From: Linyphia triangularis
Lineage: Eukaryota > Arthropoda > Arachnida > Araneae > Linyphiidae
Direction of reading: 5' to 3'
Assembly: GCA_963978545.1 (NCBI GenBank)
Contig: OZ021730.1
Location: forward strand, 8,005,796-8,069,795
Length of the DNA stretch: 64,000 nt
A program made the translations under genes and the position numbers. Position 1 is the stretch's first letter. Each line of letters starts with the position of its first letter. The notes under the pieces are model-generated. The model was not told the origin of the DNA. It saw only the letters and a list, made by a program, of their open reading frames with translations, and searched no databases. Positions 31,494 to 40,660 of the stretch are shown here, in pieces.

Positions 31494-34400
31494 TTAAATC
31501 AGGTGGTAAAATCCAATGTCATATAAAAATTTAAAAAGATTTTTGTGAGGAGGTGAACATAAAATGGATGAAAGTGAGGGATGGTTGGTATTAAAATACT
31601 GCCGTCTGAACGTTTTAAAAGATCGACATTCATTCAAAACATGAAAAACAGAAAATATAACTCCACAGGTATTGCATGTGGGGGCATCTTCTGCCAGCAG
31701 AAGATGCACATGGGTAAAACGAGTGTGGCCTATTCTTAATCTAGTTAGGAGCACTTCCCTCTTCCTAGATTGCTGTATGGGAGCGAATCCGGAAATTAAG
31801 GGCTGAAACGAACGCAGCTTGTTAGCTGTCTGTGCATCCCACATGGCCTGCCAAGTGAGAGACAGAGCAGTGTCACAAGCTTTATATGCGTCGTCAGGGC
31901 AGAGCCAAGTGCTCCTAGGTCCACTTACTGATCGTGCGATGGAATCTGCGCGTTCATTACCCATGATCCCCACATGACCTGGGATCCAACAAAAAAGAAC
32001 TTTAAATTTTTTGTCTAAAAGTGTAATATGAAGTTTTAAAATTTCTAAGATAAAAGGATGGGTCTGGTTCAGTGGATTATTTAGTGCGTCTAAACAGCTC
32101 TTGGAATCTGTGTAAATAATCCACTGACCATGGCCTTGCTTTAAAATAAATTGCAAGGCCAATAGAATAGCCAGGGCCTCAGCTGAAAAGACGGAGCTGC
32201 TATGGTGCAATTCTCGGGACATGATGTTATTGTCATGAATTGCAGCAGCTCCGACATGCCCTTGGCTTTTGGACCCATCCGTATATATTGCCTTAAAATT
32301 GGAAAAATTATGTCGATGATAGTAAAATACACTTATAAAAGCAACGTCAGGTGTAGTGCTTTTTTTTAAATTTGTAAAAATATTAAGAATAATTATTTGA
32401 TGGTGATGCCATGGTGGGATGGAGTATGAGATAGGACGAATCTTAAAATTGTTGATATTATGTGATGAAAGAATGGACTGAATTCTTAATGTAAAAGATG
32501 GTATGCAAGATGGGCGTGCGTTAAAAAGTCGTTGATGTGAAGGGTTAAAAATGTGTTCTAAAAGGGGATGAGATGGATGACTTTTGATTTTAAAATAAAA
32601 TTTTAAAGAAAGTTTGTCACGTCTCAGTCCCAGAGAGGATTCCAGACAAAGCACATATAAACTTTGCACCGGTGATGTACTAAATGCTCCTGATGCGATC
32701 CTGAGACCTGAATGGTGAATAGGATCCAGGAGCATTAACGCCGATTTTCTGGCTGATCCGTACACCACCGAGCCATAGTCAAGTATGGAACGGACCAGGC
32801 ATCGGTATATCTTTAACATGGAGGTAGTGTCAGCTCCCCAGGAAGTGTTAGAGAGAACTTTCAGGAGATTCAAGACTTTAAAGCACTTCAATTTAAGATG
32901 TTTAATATGTGGCAGGAAAGTGAGCTTAGAATCAAAAATTATTCCGAGAAATTTGGTCTCGGAAACAATGGGTATTTGGACACCATTTAAAAAAATTTCT
33001 GGGTCATTGTGAAGCTCACGTTTCCTGCAGAAGTGCATGGCTACGGTTTTTTCAGCTGAAAACGTAAACCCGTTCTGATTAGCCCAGTCTGTGATTCTCC
33101 TGATAGCCAGCTGAAGCTGTCTCTCTATGAGTGACATATTCGTTGAGGCGCATGACATCTGAAAATCGTCAACAAACAACGTCCCTGACACTGATGGTGG
33201 TAGACAGGTCAAAAGGCTGTTGACTTTGACGATAAACAGTGCGCAACTCAACACACTTCCCTGGGGGACACCTTGTTCTTGTATGTACTCGTCAGATAAG
33301 ATCGAGTTAACTCGTACTTGAAAGATTCTTCGTTTTAAAAAGTTCTCAATAAATGTAGGTAAATTTCCTCGCAGACCTAGATCATGTAGGTCTTTGAGTA
33401 TACCATATCTCCAAGTACGGTCATATGCCTTCTCCATGTCAAAGAATACCGATACCAAATGGTTCCGCTTGACAAAGGCCTCCCGAATTGATGTTTCGAG
33501 GAGGAGCAAGTTGTCAATAGTGCTTCGTCCGCGACGAAAGCCACTCTGGAACCGAGACAGACTATTATTATATTCGAGATAAAAAAGAAGACGTGCATTA
33601 ACTAGTTTCTCCAGGAGTTTACAAAAACAACTAGTTAATGCAATTGGGCGATAACTTGAGGGATTCTTGGGGTCTTTACCAGGTTTTACAATTGGTATTA
33701 TTAGAGCACGTTGCCAGTTGGATGGAAATGTATTCTCTTGCCAAATACGATTAAACAATTTCAATATAAGCTTGAGCTGGAGTGGCTGGAGATGTTTAAG
33801 CATAGAGTAATGTATATCATCTGGCCCAACGGCAGAATTGTTGGAACCAGATAATGCTTGCATCAACTCAGCCAAAGTAAATTCAGAGTTATAATCTTCT
33901 GAAGAAGCAGAAGCAAAATTCAACTTTGTTCTCTCAGCTCGAAGCTTATATGATGCGAACGGCTCTTTATAATTGGAATTGCTTGAAACCTTGGCGAATG
34001 CATCTCCAAGAGTATCAGCAATGTCCTTAGGGTCTGAAACAACTCCCTGATGGTTCTCTAAGATGGAGATAGAGTAATTGGGATAGCGGCCCATGATCTT
34101 ATTGACCTTGTTCCAGACCCTCCTGGAAGACGTCGAGGAAGTTATGCTGCTAACATATTTCCTCCAAGAATCCCTCTGGCTTCGGCGGCGGATCTGACGC
34201 GCTTCGGCCCGTGCCCGCTTAAAATTGATTAGATTTGTCGTAGTGGGGCATTTACGAAAAATACCCCACAACTTTTTTTGTTTTTTATGGGCAAGTCTGC
34301 AGTTTTGGTTCCACCACGGTTTAGATTGTTTCGGTAGCTTTGTTGATGATACAGGTATAGAAAGGTGAGCAGCTTCAATAATGGCGTTGGTGACCGATTG

Positions 34401-35171
34401 CACAGCTACATCAATGTCGTCCTGGTCCACCATCTCGTCAGAAAGAGAAACGACTGAAGAAAACCTATCCCAATCCGCCCTTTCGAGGATAAATAGGGGT
34501 TGGCGGATTACAGGTGTAGATGCACCTCCTAGATAGTTAAGGATTATTGGAAAATGATCACTATGAAAAGGATCATTTTCCACAAAAAACGTCCAATCAG
34601 AGAAAAGAGATGGTGAACACAGGGAGAGATCGATGGCGTGGAAAGTCCTCGATGGGGCGTGGAAGTATGTATTTTGCCCATTATTAAAAATACAGAGATG
34701 TTGGTCTGATATTAATTTCTCGATTTGTCTTCCACGATTGTTGATATCTGGGCTACCCCAAAGAGGATTGTGGCCATTAAAGTCCCCGATTATAATAAAA
34801 GGGGGCGGAAGCTGGCCACAAAGCCTGTTCAAATCTGTTTGTCTGATATTTAGATTAGGGGGGAGGTAAACGGAACAGACAGTAATTAATCGATGGTGTA
34901 TGGCGACTCTGACAGCAACAGCTTGAAGGTTGGTCGAGAGCGTTAGCGGTGTGGATGGATTGCTATTTGATGTAAATATAGCGACACCACCGCTAGCTCT
35001 GTCGCCGCTGACATAGTCCTTCCGGAGAGGACTATATCCCCTAACAAGAGAGCTCTGAAAAGGCTTCAAGAGCGTCTCTTGCAAACAGATACAAACAGGT
35101 TTATGTTCATCAACTAAATGTTTGATGTCAACCGAATTGTGGTGGAAACCGCGACAATTCCAAGAAAGGAG
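31494..35171 (-). CDS. LINE E ORF2: endonuclease-RT-RNase H, open
   Basis: About 1226 codons from the conserved LLSWNCRGFHHN. Endonuclease: QETLLK, IGDFNGHNPLWGS, SDHFPI. Reverse transcriptase: YRPIALTSC, SVFFDMEKAYDR, QGVPQGSVLSC, FVDDFQMSCAS. RNase H: YTDGSKSQGHVGAA, VFSAEALAILL, YTDSKSCLDAL, FCWIPGHVGIMGNERADS. C-terminal CNTC...HVLNEC. Upstream of LLSWN the frame is closed by TAA at 35187-35189 with no ATG between, and the next in-frame Met is far inside the protein. Confidence 0.92.
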   Translation of the reverse strand, partial: LLSWNCRGFHHNSVDIKHLVDEHKPVCICLQETLLKPFQSSLVRGYSPLRKDYVSGDRASGGVAIFTSNSNPSTPLTLSTNLQAVAVRVAIHHRLITVCSVYLPPNLNIRQTDLNRLCGQLPPPFIIIGDFNGHNPLWGSPDINNRGRQIEKLISDQHLCIFNNGQNTYFHAPSRTFHAIDLSLCSPSLFSDWTFFVENDPFHSDHFPIILNYLGGASTPVIRQPLFILERADWDRFSSVVSLSDEMVDQDDIDVAVQSVTNAIIEAAHLSIPVSSTKLPKQSKPWWNQNCRLAHKKQKKLWGIFRKCPTTTNLINFKRARAEARQIRRRSQRDSWRKYVSSITSSTSSRRVWNKVNKIMGRYPNYSISILENHQGVVSDPKDIADTLGDAFAKVSSNSNYKEPFASYKLRAERTKLNFASASSEDYNSEFTLAELMQALSGSNNSAVGPDDIHYSMLKHLQPLQLKLILKLFNRIWQENTFPSNWQRALIIPIVKPGKDPKNPSSYRPIALTSCFCKLLEKLVNARLLFYLEYNNSLSRFQSGFRRGRSTIDNLLLLETSIREAFVKRNHLVSVFFDMEKAYDRTWRYGILKDLHDLGLRGNLPTFIENFLKRRIFQVRVNSILSDEYIQEQGVPQGSVLSCALFIVKVNSLLTCLPPSVSGTLFVDDFQMSCASTNMSLIERQLQLAIRRITDWANQNGFTFSAEKTVAMHFCRKRELHNDPEIFLNGVQIPIVSETKFLGIIFDSKLTFLPHIKHLKLKCFKVLNLLKVLSNTSWGADTTSMLKIYRCLVRSILDYGSVVYGSARKSALMLLDPIHHSGLRIASGAFSTSPVQSLYVLCLESSLGLRRDKLSLKFYFKIKSHPSHPLLEHIFNPSHQRLFNARPSCIPSFTLRIQSILSSHNINNFKIRPISYSIPPWHHHQIIILNIFTNLKKSTTPDVAFISVFYYHRHNFSNFKAIYTDGSKSQGHVGAAAIHDNNIMSRELHHSSSVFSAEALAILLALQFILKQGHGQWIIYTDSKSCLDALNNPLNQTHPFILEILKLHITLLDKKFKVLFCWIPGHVGIMGNERADSIARSVSGPRSTWLCPDDAYKACDTALSLTWQAMWDAQTANKLRSFQPLISGFAPIQQSRKREVLLTRLRIGHTRFTHVHLLLAEDAPTCNTCGVIFSVFHVLNECRSFKTFRRQYFNTNHPSLSSILCSPPHKNLFKFLYDIGFYHLI

Positions 35172-35179
35172 ACTGAATT

Positions 35180-36547
35180 TTAAGATTTATTAATGTCAGT
35201 CCCCCTTTCTTTCGACTTGCTCCTAGGTTGGAGATTAAAAGGAGTCTCCAACCCAGCTTCTACATCCATCTCACCGGAAGATAAACCAGAAATGGCATCT
35301 TCTTCCGATGATAAATCTGAGTTAGTATTATTTGGTTTTGCTTTTTTAGTTTTCTGTGGCAAGGATAATTGATTGTTTTCAAGTTCAGGTTTTTTTTTGT
35401 TTTTGGAGAGAACCTTATGTTTAAGGGCATCTCCTGGTTTGGTTACGGATTTTGTAATTGGTTTAGCTACTGCAGTGGGAGGGGATACATTTTGTTGAGT
35501 TTTAGCAGATTTTATACAGACTAGTTTAGTTTGGATTGCAGTTGTTACAGTTTTAGGGTTGGTTGTGATTGGACTATTGGATTTGGATGTACTAGATGTT
35601 TGGAGTTGGCAAGGGTATGAGAGATTGGTCTGGATACTGATGTTAGTTACAGATTTCGGCTGAACTGCAGCTGAGTAGGTCTTTTGGCCCGTTTTAGATG
35701 GTAGTTTCGGGACCTGGGCCCTTGCCTCAGCGTAGGACACACGGCTTGTGGATTTAATTTCCTGGATTTTTTTTTCACGCAGCCATTCGGGGCATGATCG
35801 AGAAAACGCAGGATGATCGCCATCGCAATTGATGCAATGGGGATCTGCGCTGCAATCCCGATCAGCATGGTCTGCAATTCCACATTTGGCACATGTGTCC
35901 GGCCTATTACAGGTGTTCTTAGAATGACCGAACCGTTGACACTTAAAACAGCGCAACGGATTCGGGATATATAGGCGGACGGGGCAGTTCAGATATCCGG
36001 CTTTGATATTAGGTGGTAGGAGAGGAGTATTGAATGTAAGTATGACATGTTTAGTTTTTAATATTTCATTGTTACGTTTTATTGTGATGCGATGAGCACG
36101 AACTACGCCCTGACTCGAAAGTTCAGAGACGAGCTCGTCCTCATCTACATTCTGGAGGTCTGGTTCGGAAATCACTCCTTGGCTATTGTTTAGGGTTTTG
36201 TGAGGCATTGATGTAATATTGAAAGTAGCAAGCATTTTAAGTCTATTGAGGGATTGAGATTGCAGGGGATTAGAAGCTTCAATGAGCAAGTCCCCTGAAC
36301 GCAGTCGTTTTATGGATTTAGGTTCTCCTATGGCACCTTGGATAGCCTTCTGTATATAGAACGGTGATTTTGTTTTAAAAGCAGGATCAGGTGATTGTAT
36401 GATGTAGAACGCAGGTAAAGTAATGGACAGTTTTTTTGTTTCATTTGTGGCAAGTGGATCTGATGGACGTTTGGATGTAGAGCTGGGGTTGGTAGTTTGT
36501 GGGTGAATTAAGGCTTCACCCGTGCCTTTAAAAGGTAAAGATTCCAT
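35180..36547 (-). CDS. LINE E ORF1: zinc-knuckle protein, intact
   Basis: 455 residues from ATG at 36547 (MESLPFKGTGEALIHPQ); the frame is open 29 codons further up but lacks conservation there. Conserved SPFYIQKAIQGAIG, GVISEPDLQNVD and YIPNPLRCFKCQRFGHSKNT. Knuckles: CFKCQRFGHSKNTC, CAKCGIADHADRDC and CINCDGDHPAFSRSC. The middle differs from ORF1 of A-D. The C-terminus SGEMDVEAGLETPFNLQPRS is shared. Confidence 0.92.
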   Translation of the reverse strand: MESLPFKGTGEALIHPQTTNPSSTSKRPSDPLATNETKKLSITLPAFYIIQSPDPAFKTKSPFYIQKAIQGAIGEPKSIKRLRSGDLLIEASNPLQSQSLNRLKMLATFNITSMPHKTLNNSQGVISEPDLQNVDEDELVSELSSQGVVRAHRITIKRNNEILKTKHVILTFNTPLLPPNIKAGYLNCPVRLYIPNPLRCFKCQRFGHSKNTCNRPDTCAKCGIADHADRDCSADPHCINCDGDHPAFSRSCPEWLREKKIQEIKSTSRVSYAEARAQVPKLPSKTGQKTYSAAVQPKSVTNISIQTNLSYPCQLQTSSTSKSNSPITTNPKTVTTAIQTKLVCIKSAKTQQNVSPPTAVAKPITKSVTKPGDALKHKVLSKNKKKPELENNQLSLPQKTKKAKPNNTNSDLSSEEDAISGLSSGEMDVEAGLETPFNLQPRSKSKERGTDINKS

Positions 36548-37157
36548 AATTAGAGATATGATGTTCATCTCGATGCGTCCCCACCCATCACAGAGCCCAA
36601 CAAGGGGAGACCCTTGGGGTCTCAGGGATAGCATCGAGATATAGCATTACGGCTTCGGGTTGTAGATCCGCAGGGCAACCCTAACCGCAATGCTAACCCT
36701 AGGTAGTGAAGATGGAATTTACACTACCAGCCGATTGACAGAAGGGGGCTACCTTCTGCCACCCGTCTACAGTGAATCCTGGGCCAAAGGGCACGCATGC
36801 GAGGACCCAACCATGTGAATCCTGCGCAAGGTAACCCCAGGATCCCATTCTCCCCCTTACGGGACGCCACGCACGGCAAACACGTGGGTTGGTATAATCC
36901 AACAAAAAAAAAAAATCATATAAATAAATCCAAAAGTATAAGAAATATAAACTAAACCCAGAAATATAAGTAAAAAAATACCAAAACGAGAACGTAAGAC
37001 AATATATGGAATTGAAAGAATGAACAAAATAAAAGAGTAACTAAACAGTACATACGGTAGGGCCTAACAAAAAAGGAAAGAAAAGAAAATGCTAGGCCCA
37101 GCTAGGGTACCTCGGGTTCGCCAAGCCCGTACTCACAAGATGTGAGCCCCCGAGGGG
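36548..37157 (-). promoter_or_regulatory. LINE E 5'UTR, different type from A-D
   Basis: 5' terminus CCCCCTCGGGGG, then CTCACATCTTGTGAG (stem CTCACA/TGTGAG) and GGGCTTGGCGAACCCGAGG. The bases CCTCGGG near the terminus are complementary to CCCGAGG downstream. Related 5'UTRs are at 10808-11306, 48612-50994 and 53835-56022. A presumed promoter region by position. Confidence 0.65.
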
Positions 37158-37476
37158 GATTAGGGGGGAGGTAAACAGAGCAAACTGTGACTAATTTATT
37201 TTTTACAGCTACTCTAACGGCAACAGCTTGTAAGGTGGTCGTGAGCAATAGCGGGGTGGATGGACTGCTATTGGATGTAAATATAGCAACACCACCGCTA
37301 GCTCTATCGCCGTTGAGGTAGTCCTTACGTAGAGGACTATACCCCCTAACAAGAGAGCTCTGAAAAGGCTTCAAAAGCGTCTCTTGCAAACAGAAACAGA
37401 CAGGTTTGTATAAATCTACGAGGTGTTTTATATCTACCGAATTTTGGTGGAAACCACGACAATTCCAAGAAAACAT
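37158..37476 (-). CDS. LINE D ORF2, N-terminal piece
   Basis: ATG at 37476 (MFSWNCRGFHQN), then QETLLKPFQSSLVRGYSPLR and RASGGVAIFTSNSSPSTPL, ending VCSVYLPPN at the E insertion. The continuation is at 31336 and below. Confidence 0.88.
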
Positions 37477-37484
37477 ATTGGATG

Positions 37485-38882
37485 CTAATTGGAAAGATAG
37501 CCGATCCGCTGGTCTTTTGACCTGCTCCTTGGATGGAGAAGAGCAGGAGTCTCGAGGCCTGGGTCTATATCCATATCACCTGGAGAGAGACCCGTGATGA
37601 CATCAATGTCATCATCATCCTCAGTTGATGCTTCTGATGTTTCTGATTTTTCTTTATTTTTAATTAAGAATTTAACATTGGTTGGATTTTTGTTGTGTAT
37701 TTTATTTTTTAATGTAGCTCCAGGATTGTTTGACTGTTTGGTGTGAGTCGATTTCTTAGCTTTGACAACAGGTTTTAATGATTTTTTGTTTGATTTTGAA
37801 TTATTTGGAATATCCTGAGTTTGAGAGGAGGAAGTATTGTATTTTGGTGGCAAAGAAAAGCACTGTAGTAATTGTTCCGATGATAATGCAGACTTTGGGA
37901 TATGAATATCCGTCTGAGTGGTTATTGATTTTACTTGGGGTGGTTTTGGGGCAATTGTCTTAGCTATTGTTCTGGCCATAGAATTGGCTATTGTATTTTC
38001 GTAAATCGTTCGGGCCTCAGGATAGGGAATATTTTTTTCTGTTTTTATCTCCTGAATTTTCTTTTCCGCTATCCATTGTTCGCATGATCTGGAGTAAGAC
38101 GGATGGTTCTTTTTGCAGTTTACGCAGGTGGGCTCAGCTTTGCAGCCTTCGCTTGGATGTTCAATACTGCCACACTCTGCGCAAACTTCGACCTTACTCC
38201 TACACGCATTTTTAGAGTGCCCGAACTTTTGGCATTTGAAGCAACGTAGAGGATTCGGGATAAATGGTCGAACTGGGCAACTGAGATAACCTGCCATGAT
38301 TCTATTGGGTAAGTTGGGTGTATCGAAAGTTAAAATAATGTGCTTAGTGTTTATAATATTATTGTCTCGTTTGATTGTTATGCGGCGAACTTTTGTAACC
38401 CCCTGGGGAGACAGTTCTTTTAGAATTTCCGAATCTTCAACATGTTGTAAATCAGATTCGGAAATTACTCCCTGGCACGAATTTAGTGCTCTGTGAGGGG
38501 TTACGGATATTTGTATTTCTCCTATTGTTTTGGCTGATAGTAAATATTGGGACTGTCTGCTGTCTTTTGTTTCTATTAAGAAGTCACCAGATTTGAGTTT
38601 TTTTATTGCTTTCGGTTCATTGCCACATATTCCTTTGATCCCCTTTTGAACGAAGAAAGGGGACATTTTGCCCAGTTGACCTTCTTCTGATTGTACTATT
38701 AAAAAGCAGGGAGATGAAGTGGACTGAAGTGTGTTTGAGGTAGATTGGAGCGTGGAGGGGATGTCATTTATTGAAGCTTGTTTTTTTGTTGTTGTGTTGA
38801 TTTCATTTTGTATAGTTCTTTTGTTGGATTTAGCTTGGGGATTTATGCCTCCCGTGGGGCTGGAGAGAGAAGAAGCCATCAT
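37485..38882 (-). CDS. LINE D ORF1: zinc-knuckle protein, intact
   Basis: Start set at ATGATGGC (38882), giving 465 residues (MMASSLSSPTGGINPQ); the frame is open upstream to 38963 and an in-frame ATG in CCATGG context lies about 15 codons up. GQLGKMSPFFVQKGIKGICG, GVISESDLQHVED, YLSCPVRPFIPNPLRCFKC; knuckles CFKCQKFGHSKNAC, CAECGSIEHPSEGC and CVNCKKNHPSYSRSC. Acidic GDMDIDPG and Arg-rich tail at the end. Confidence 0.92.
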   Translation of the reverse strand: MMASSLSSPTGGINPQAKSNKRTIQNEINTTTKKQASINDIPSTLQSTSNTLQSTSSPCFLIVQSEEGQLGKMSPFFVQKGIKGICGNEPKAIKKLKSGDFLIETKDSRQSQYLLSAKTIGEIQISVTPHRALNSCQGVISESDLQHVEDSEILKELSPQGVTKVRRITIKRDNNIINTKHIILTFDTPNLPNRIMAGYLSCPVRPFIPNPLRCFKCQKFGHSKNACRSKVEVCAECGSIEHPSEGCKAEPTCVNCKKNHPSYSRSCEQWIAEKKIQEIKTEKNIPYPEARTIYENTIANSMARTIAKTIAPKPPQVKSITTQTDIHIPKSALSSEQLLQCFSLPPKYNTSSSQTQDIPNNSKSNKKSLKPVVKAKKSTHTKQSNNPGATLKNKIHNKNPTNVKFLIKNKEKSETSEASTEDDDDIDVITGLSPGDMDIDPGLETPALLHPRSRSKDQRIGYLSN

Positions 38883-39516
38883 AAAATACATATATAGAAA
38901 TTCGGACACTAGAATCCCACCCACCATGGAGTCCGCGATATCAGGGATAGTGCACACCGGCAAGCAACAAAAATCAAGAAAAGAAAAAAAATAGTAACTG
39001 AACTGTTACGCACGGCATACCACTATCAGGTTATCTAGTGTCTATACGCGACCGGCTCGTCCCTGTAGATGTCTCCACCCTTAACGAGATTCCCAGTAGA
39101 CGAGCCGGTCGCTTGATCCCAAGCCGCCGACGAAGTCGGACGACCAGCCGATTGATGCACATGGGACCAATGTACATCTCCCGTTTATCTGAAGCAAGGG
39201 CCAAAGTAGTGTATTGGGACAGTATGTCGTCCCTCAACTACCAGGATCCCCCTTTCCAGGGACACGGGTCTCCACGCACGGCAAACACGTGGGTGATATA
39301 ATCCCCGAGAGAAGCTGATAGCAACAGAGCGGCATAAAGCTTCTCAAGGGGAGCCCTCACCTCTGAAGAGGTAACCACAACGAGGGAAGGAAGAGAAGCC
39401 AAACAATAAATACATAACCCAAAAAAGAAGGTAAAACAGACGAAGGGTTTGATCACTGGGGCACCTCGGGGTTGTGACGCCCGTGTTTACTTAAAGAAAG
39501 TAAACCCCCTGAGGGG
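38883..39516 (-). promoter_or_regulatory. LINE D 5'UTR
   Basis: As in A-C: terminal CCCCTCAGGGGG, stem GTTTACTT/AAGTAAAC, inverted repeat GCGACCGGCTCGTC / GACGAGCCGGTCGC at about 39047-39113. Presumed internal promoter. Confidence 0.7.
39031..39162 (-). CDS. LINE D upstream ORF (candidate)
   Basis: 44-codon frame MCINRLVVRLRRRLGIKR... ending RIDTR-stop, of the same length as in B and C. Confidence 0.3.
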   Translation of the reverse strand: MCINRLVVRLRRRLGIKRPARLLGISLRVETSTGTSRSRIDTR

Positions 39517-40660
39517 ACGAACTTTTGAAAGCATATCTGCGCGATTGGTTGGTTCGAAGACCCATCTTACTCTACAGACAATGTTAGACACGATGGACAA
39601 TAAGTTCACCTTGGCATACCTAGAATTTATGTTTTAGATGTTAGGCATCCTGTGTGATTTTAACGTCCAGATACAATCTGAAACCCCACTTTTAGATAAA
39701 GTAAAACCTGAAGTGGAGAAAATGCTAAAAAATTTGTGTTCCAACTTCTTGGATATAAATCATATAAAAAACACCCTAACTCTTTTAGTCAAGCCTGATG
39801 ATCAGCGTCACCACTTATCTCTAAGGAACATTTACCTTGGAGTGTCAACCAGCGAAACACTCCGCAAACTTCAGAAAAACCCTAGAGTACAAGTAAAAGA
39901 AATTTATTACCTTTATAAATCAATCTTGAATTTTTATATTGAACTTGTAACAGTAGTCAAGGTTGGTTGTATTCAGATTATCTGGCGCCGTAAGCAACAC
40001 GAGGGCTATAATGCGCCGAAACTTTCGTCATTCGACAAGCCAACATACATTTACAAACACCCATGCCAACACGGGACTCGAACCCGCAACCTCGCGGTCT
40101 AGAAGCTAGTACGCTAACCACTATACCGTTTGGTCGGCAACAGTAGTCAAGGACAAATTTGATTTCAGAAATGAAATATTCAGTATTTTAACAGTACTAG
40201 AGCCACAAAATGCTCAAGATTTTTCCACAAAATCTCTGAGACATGTCATTAAAAGCTTTCCAATCTTAGAGAACTATGTGGATGCTCAAGCGTTGGATAG
40301 TGAGTGGAAGCAGAATTCTTTACTTAATCATCTTCAGAAGGATTAGATCCTTCCAAGCCGGCTGCTATTTATTTGAATGATGTATTGGAAATGAAAAATG
40401 CAACAGGCTTGCCTGCATTTCCAAATCTCAGAACTCTCATTCAGTTGCTCATTAATTTACCATTTCCAAACGCTAGTATTGAAAGGGTGCACGTTAAATA
40501 ACTGCAAGACTGAACATAGGAACAGGCTAAAAACCGACGCTCTTGTAGGTTTAATAGCTACGAAATAAGGAGTAAAAGAACAAAATGGATGTTTAGGTTT
40601 TGAACCAAATAAAATTATGTTGAAAGCCAAATTGTGGGAAAAGTAATTAAACGTTATTAG
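39517..40660 (+). pseudogene. hAT-like gene, 3' part with dimerisation-region remnant
   Basis: After LINE D the gene continues (SARLVGSKTHLTLQTML, DTMDNKFTLAYLEFMF), then MLGILCDFNVQIQSETPLLD and IKNTLTLLVKPDDQRHH. A SINE (39963-40138) interrupts VTVVK|DKFDFRNEIF. Downstream frameshifts and stops accumulate, but PFPNAS-IERV and TEHRNRLKTDALVGLIATK are still readable; this is the usual end of hAT proteins (C-terminal dimerisation domain). Inactive. Confidence 0.7.
39963..40138 (-). mobile_element. tRNA-derived SINE, full length
   Basis: Minus orientation. TSD AACAGTAGTCAAGG at 39949-39962 and 40139-40152, perfect. It lies in the hAT-like coding sequence. Confidence 0.93.

Larger units (their letters stand above)
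31337..37157 (-). mobile_element. LINE E, full length with both ORFs open, nested in LINE D
   Basis: Minus-oriented, 5821 bp. The 3' end is at 31337 with GGTTGGTTGGTTG and TTTAACGGCGCAAGGG. The 5' end at 37157 has CCCCCTCGGGGGCTCACATC, unrelated in sequence to the B-D 5' end but with a similar fold. TSD GATTAGGGGGGAGG at 31323-31336 and 37158-37171. No stop or frameshift was seen in ORF1 or ORF2. The only doubt about competence is the missing ATG for ORF2. Confidence 0.95.
27815..39516 (-). mobile_element. LINE D, full length, interrupted by LINE E
   Basis: Minus-oriented. 3' end at 27815 (GTTGGTTGG, then TTTTATGGCGCAAGGG), 5' end CCCCTCAGGGG at 39516. TSD ACGAACTTTTG at 27804-27814 and 39517-39527. 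The related hAT copy at 11751-11770 shows the same site without an insertion. LINE E (31337-37157) is nested in ORF2. ORF2 also has one nonsense codon at 30247-30249. Confidence 0.95.

Noticed and set aside
31337..39516. CRISPR-like or satellite array because of repeated blocks
   Set aside because: The repeats are dispersed retrotransposon copies with TSDs, not regularly spaced units.
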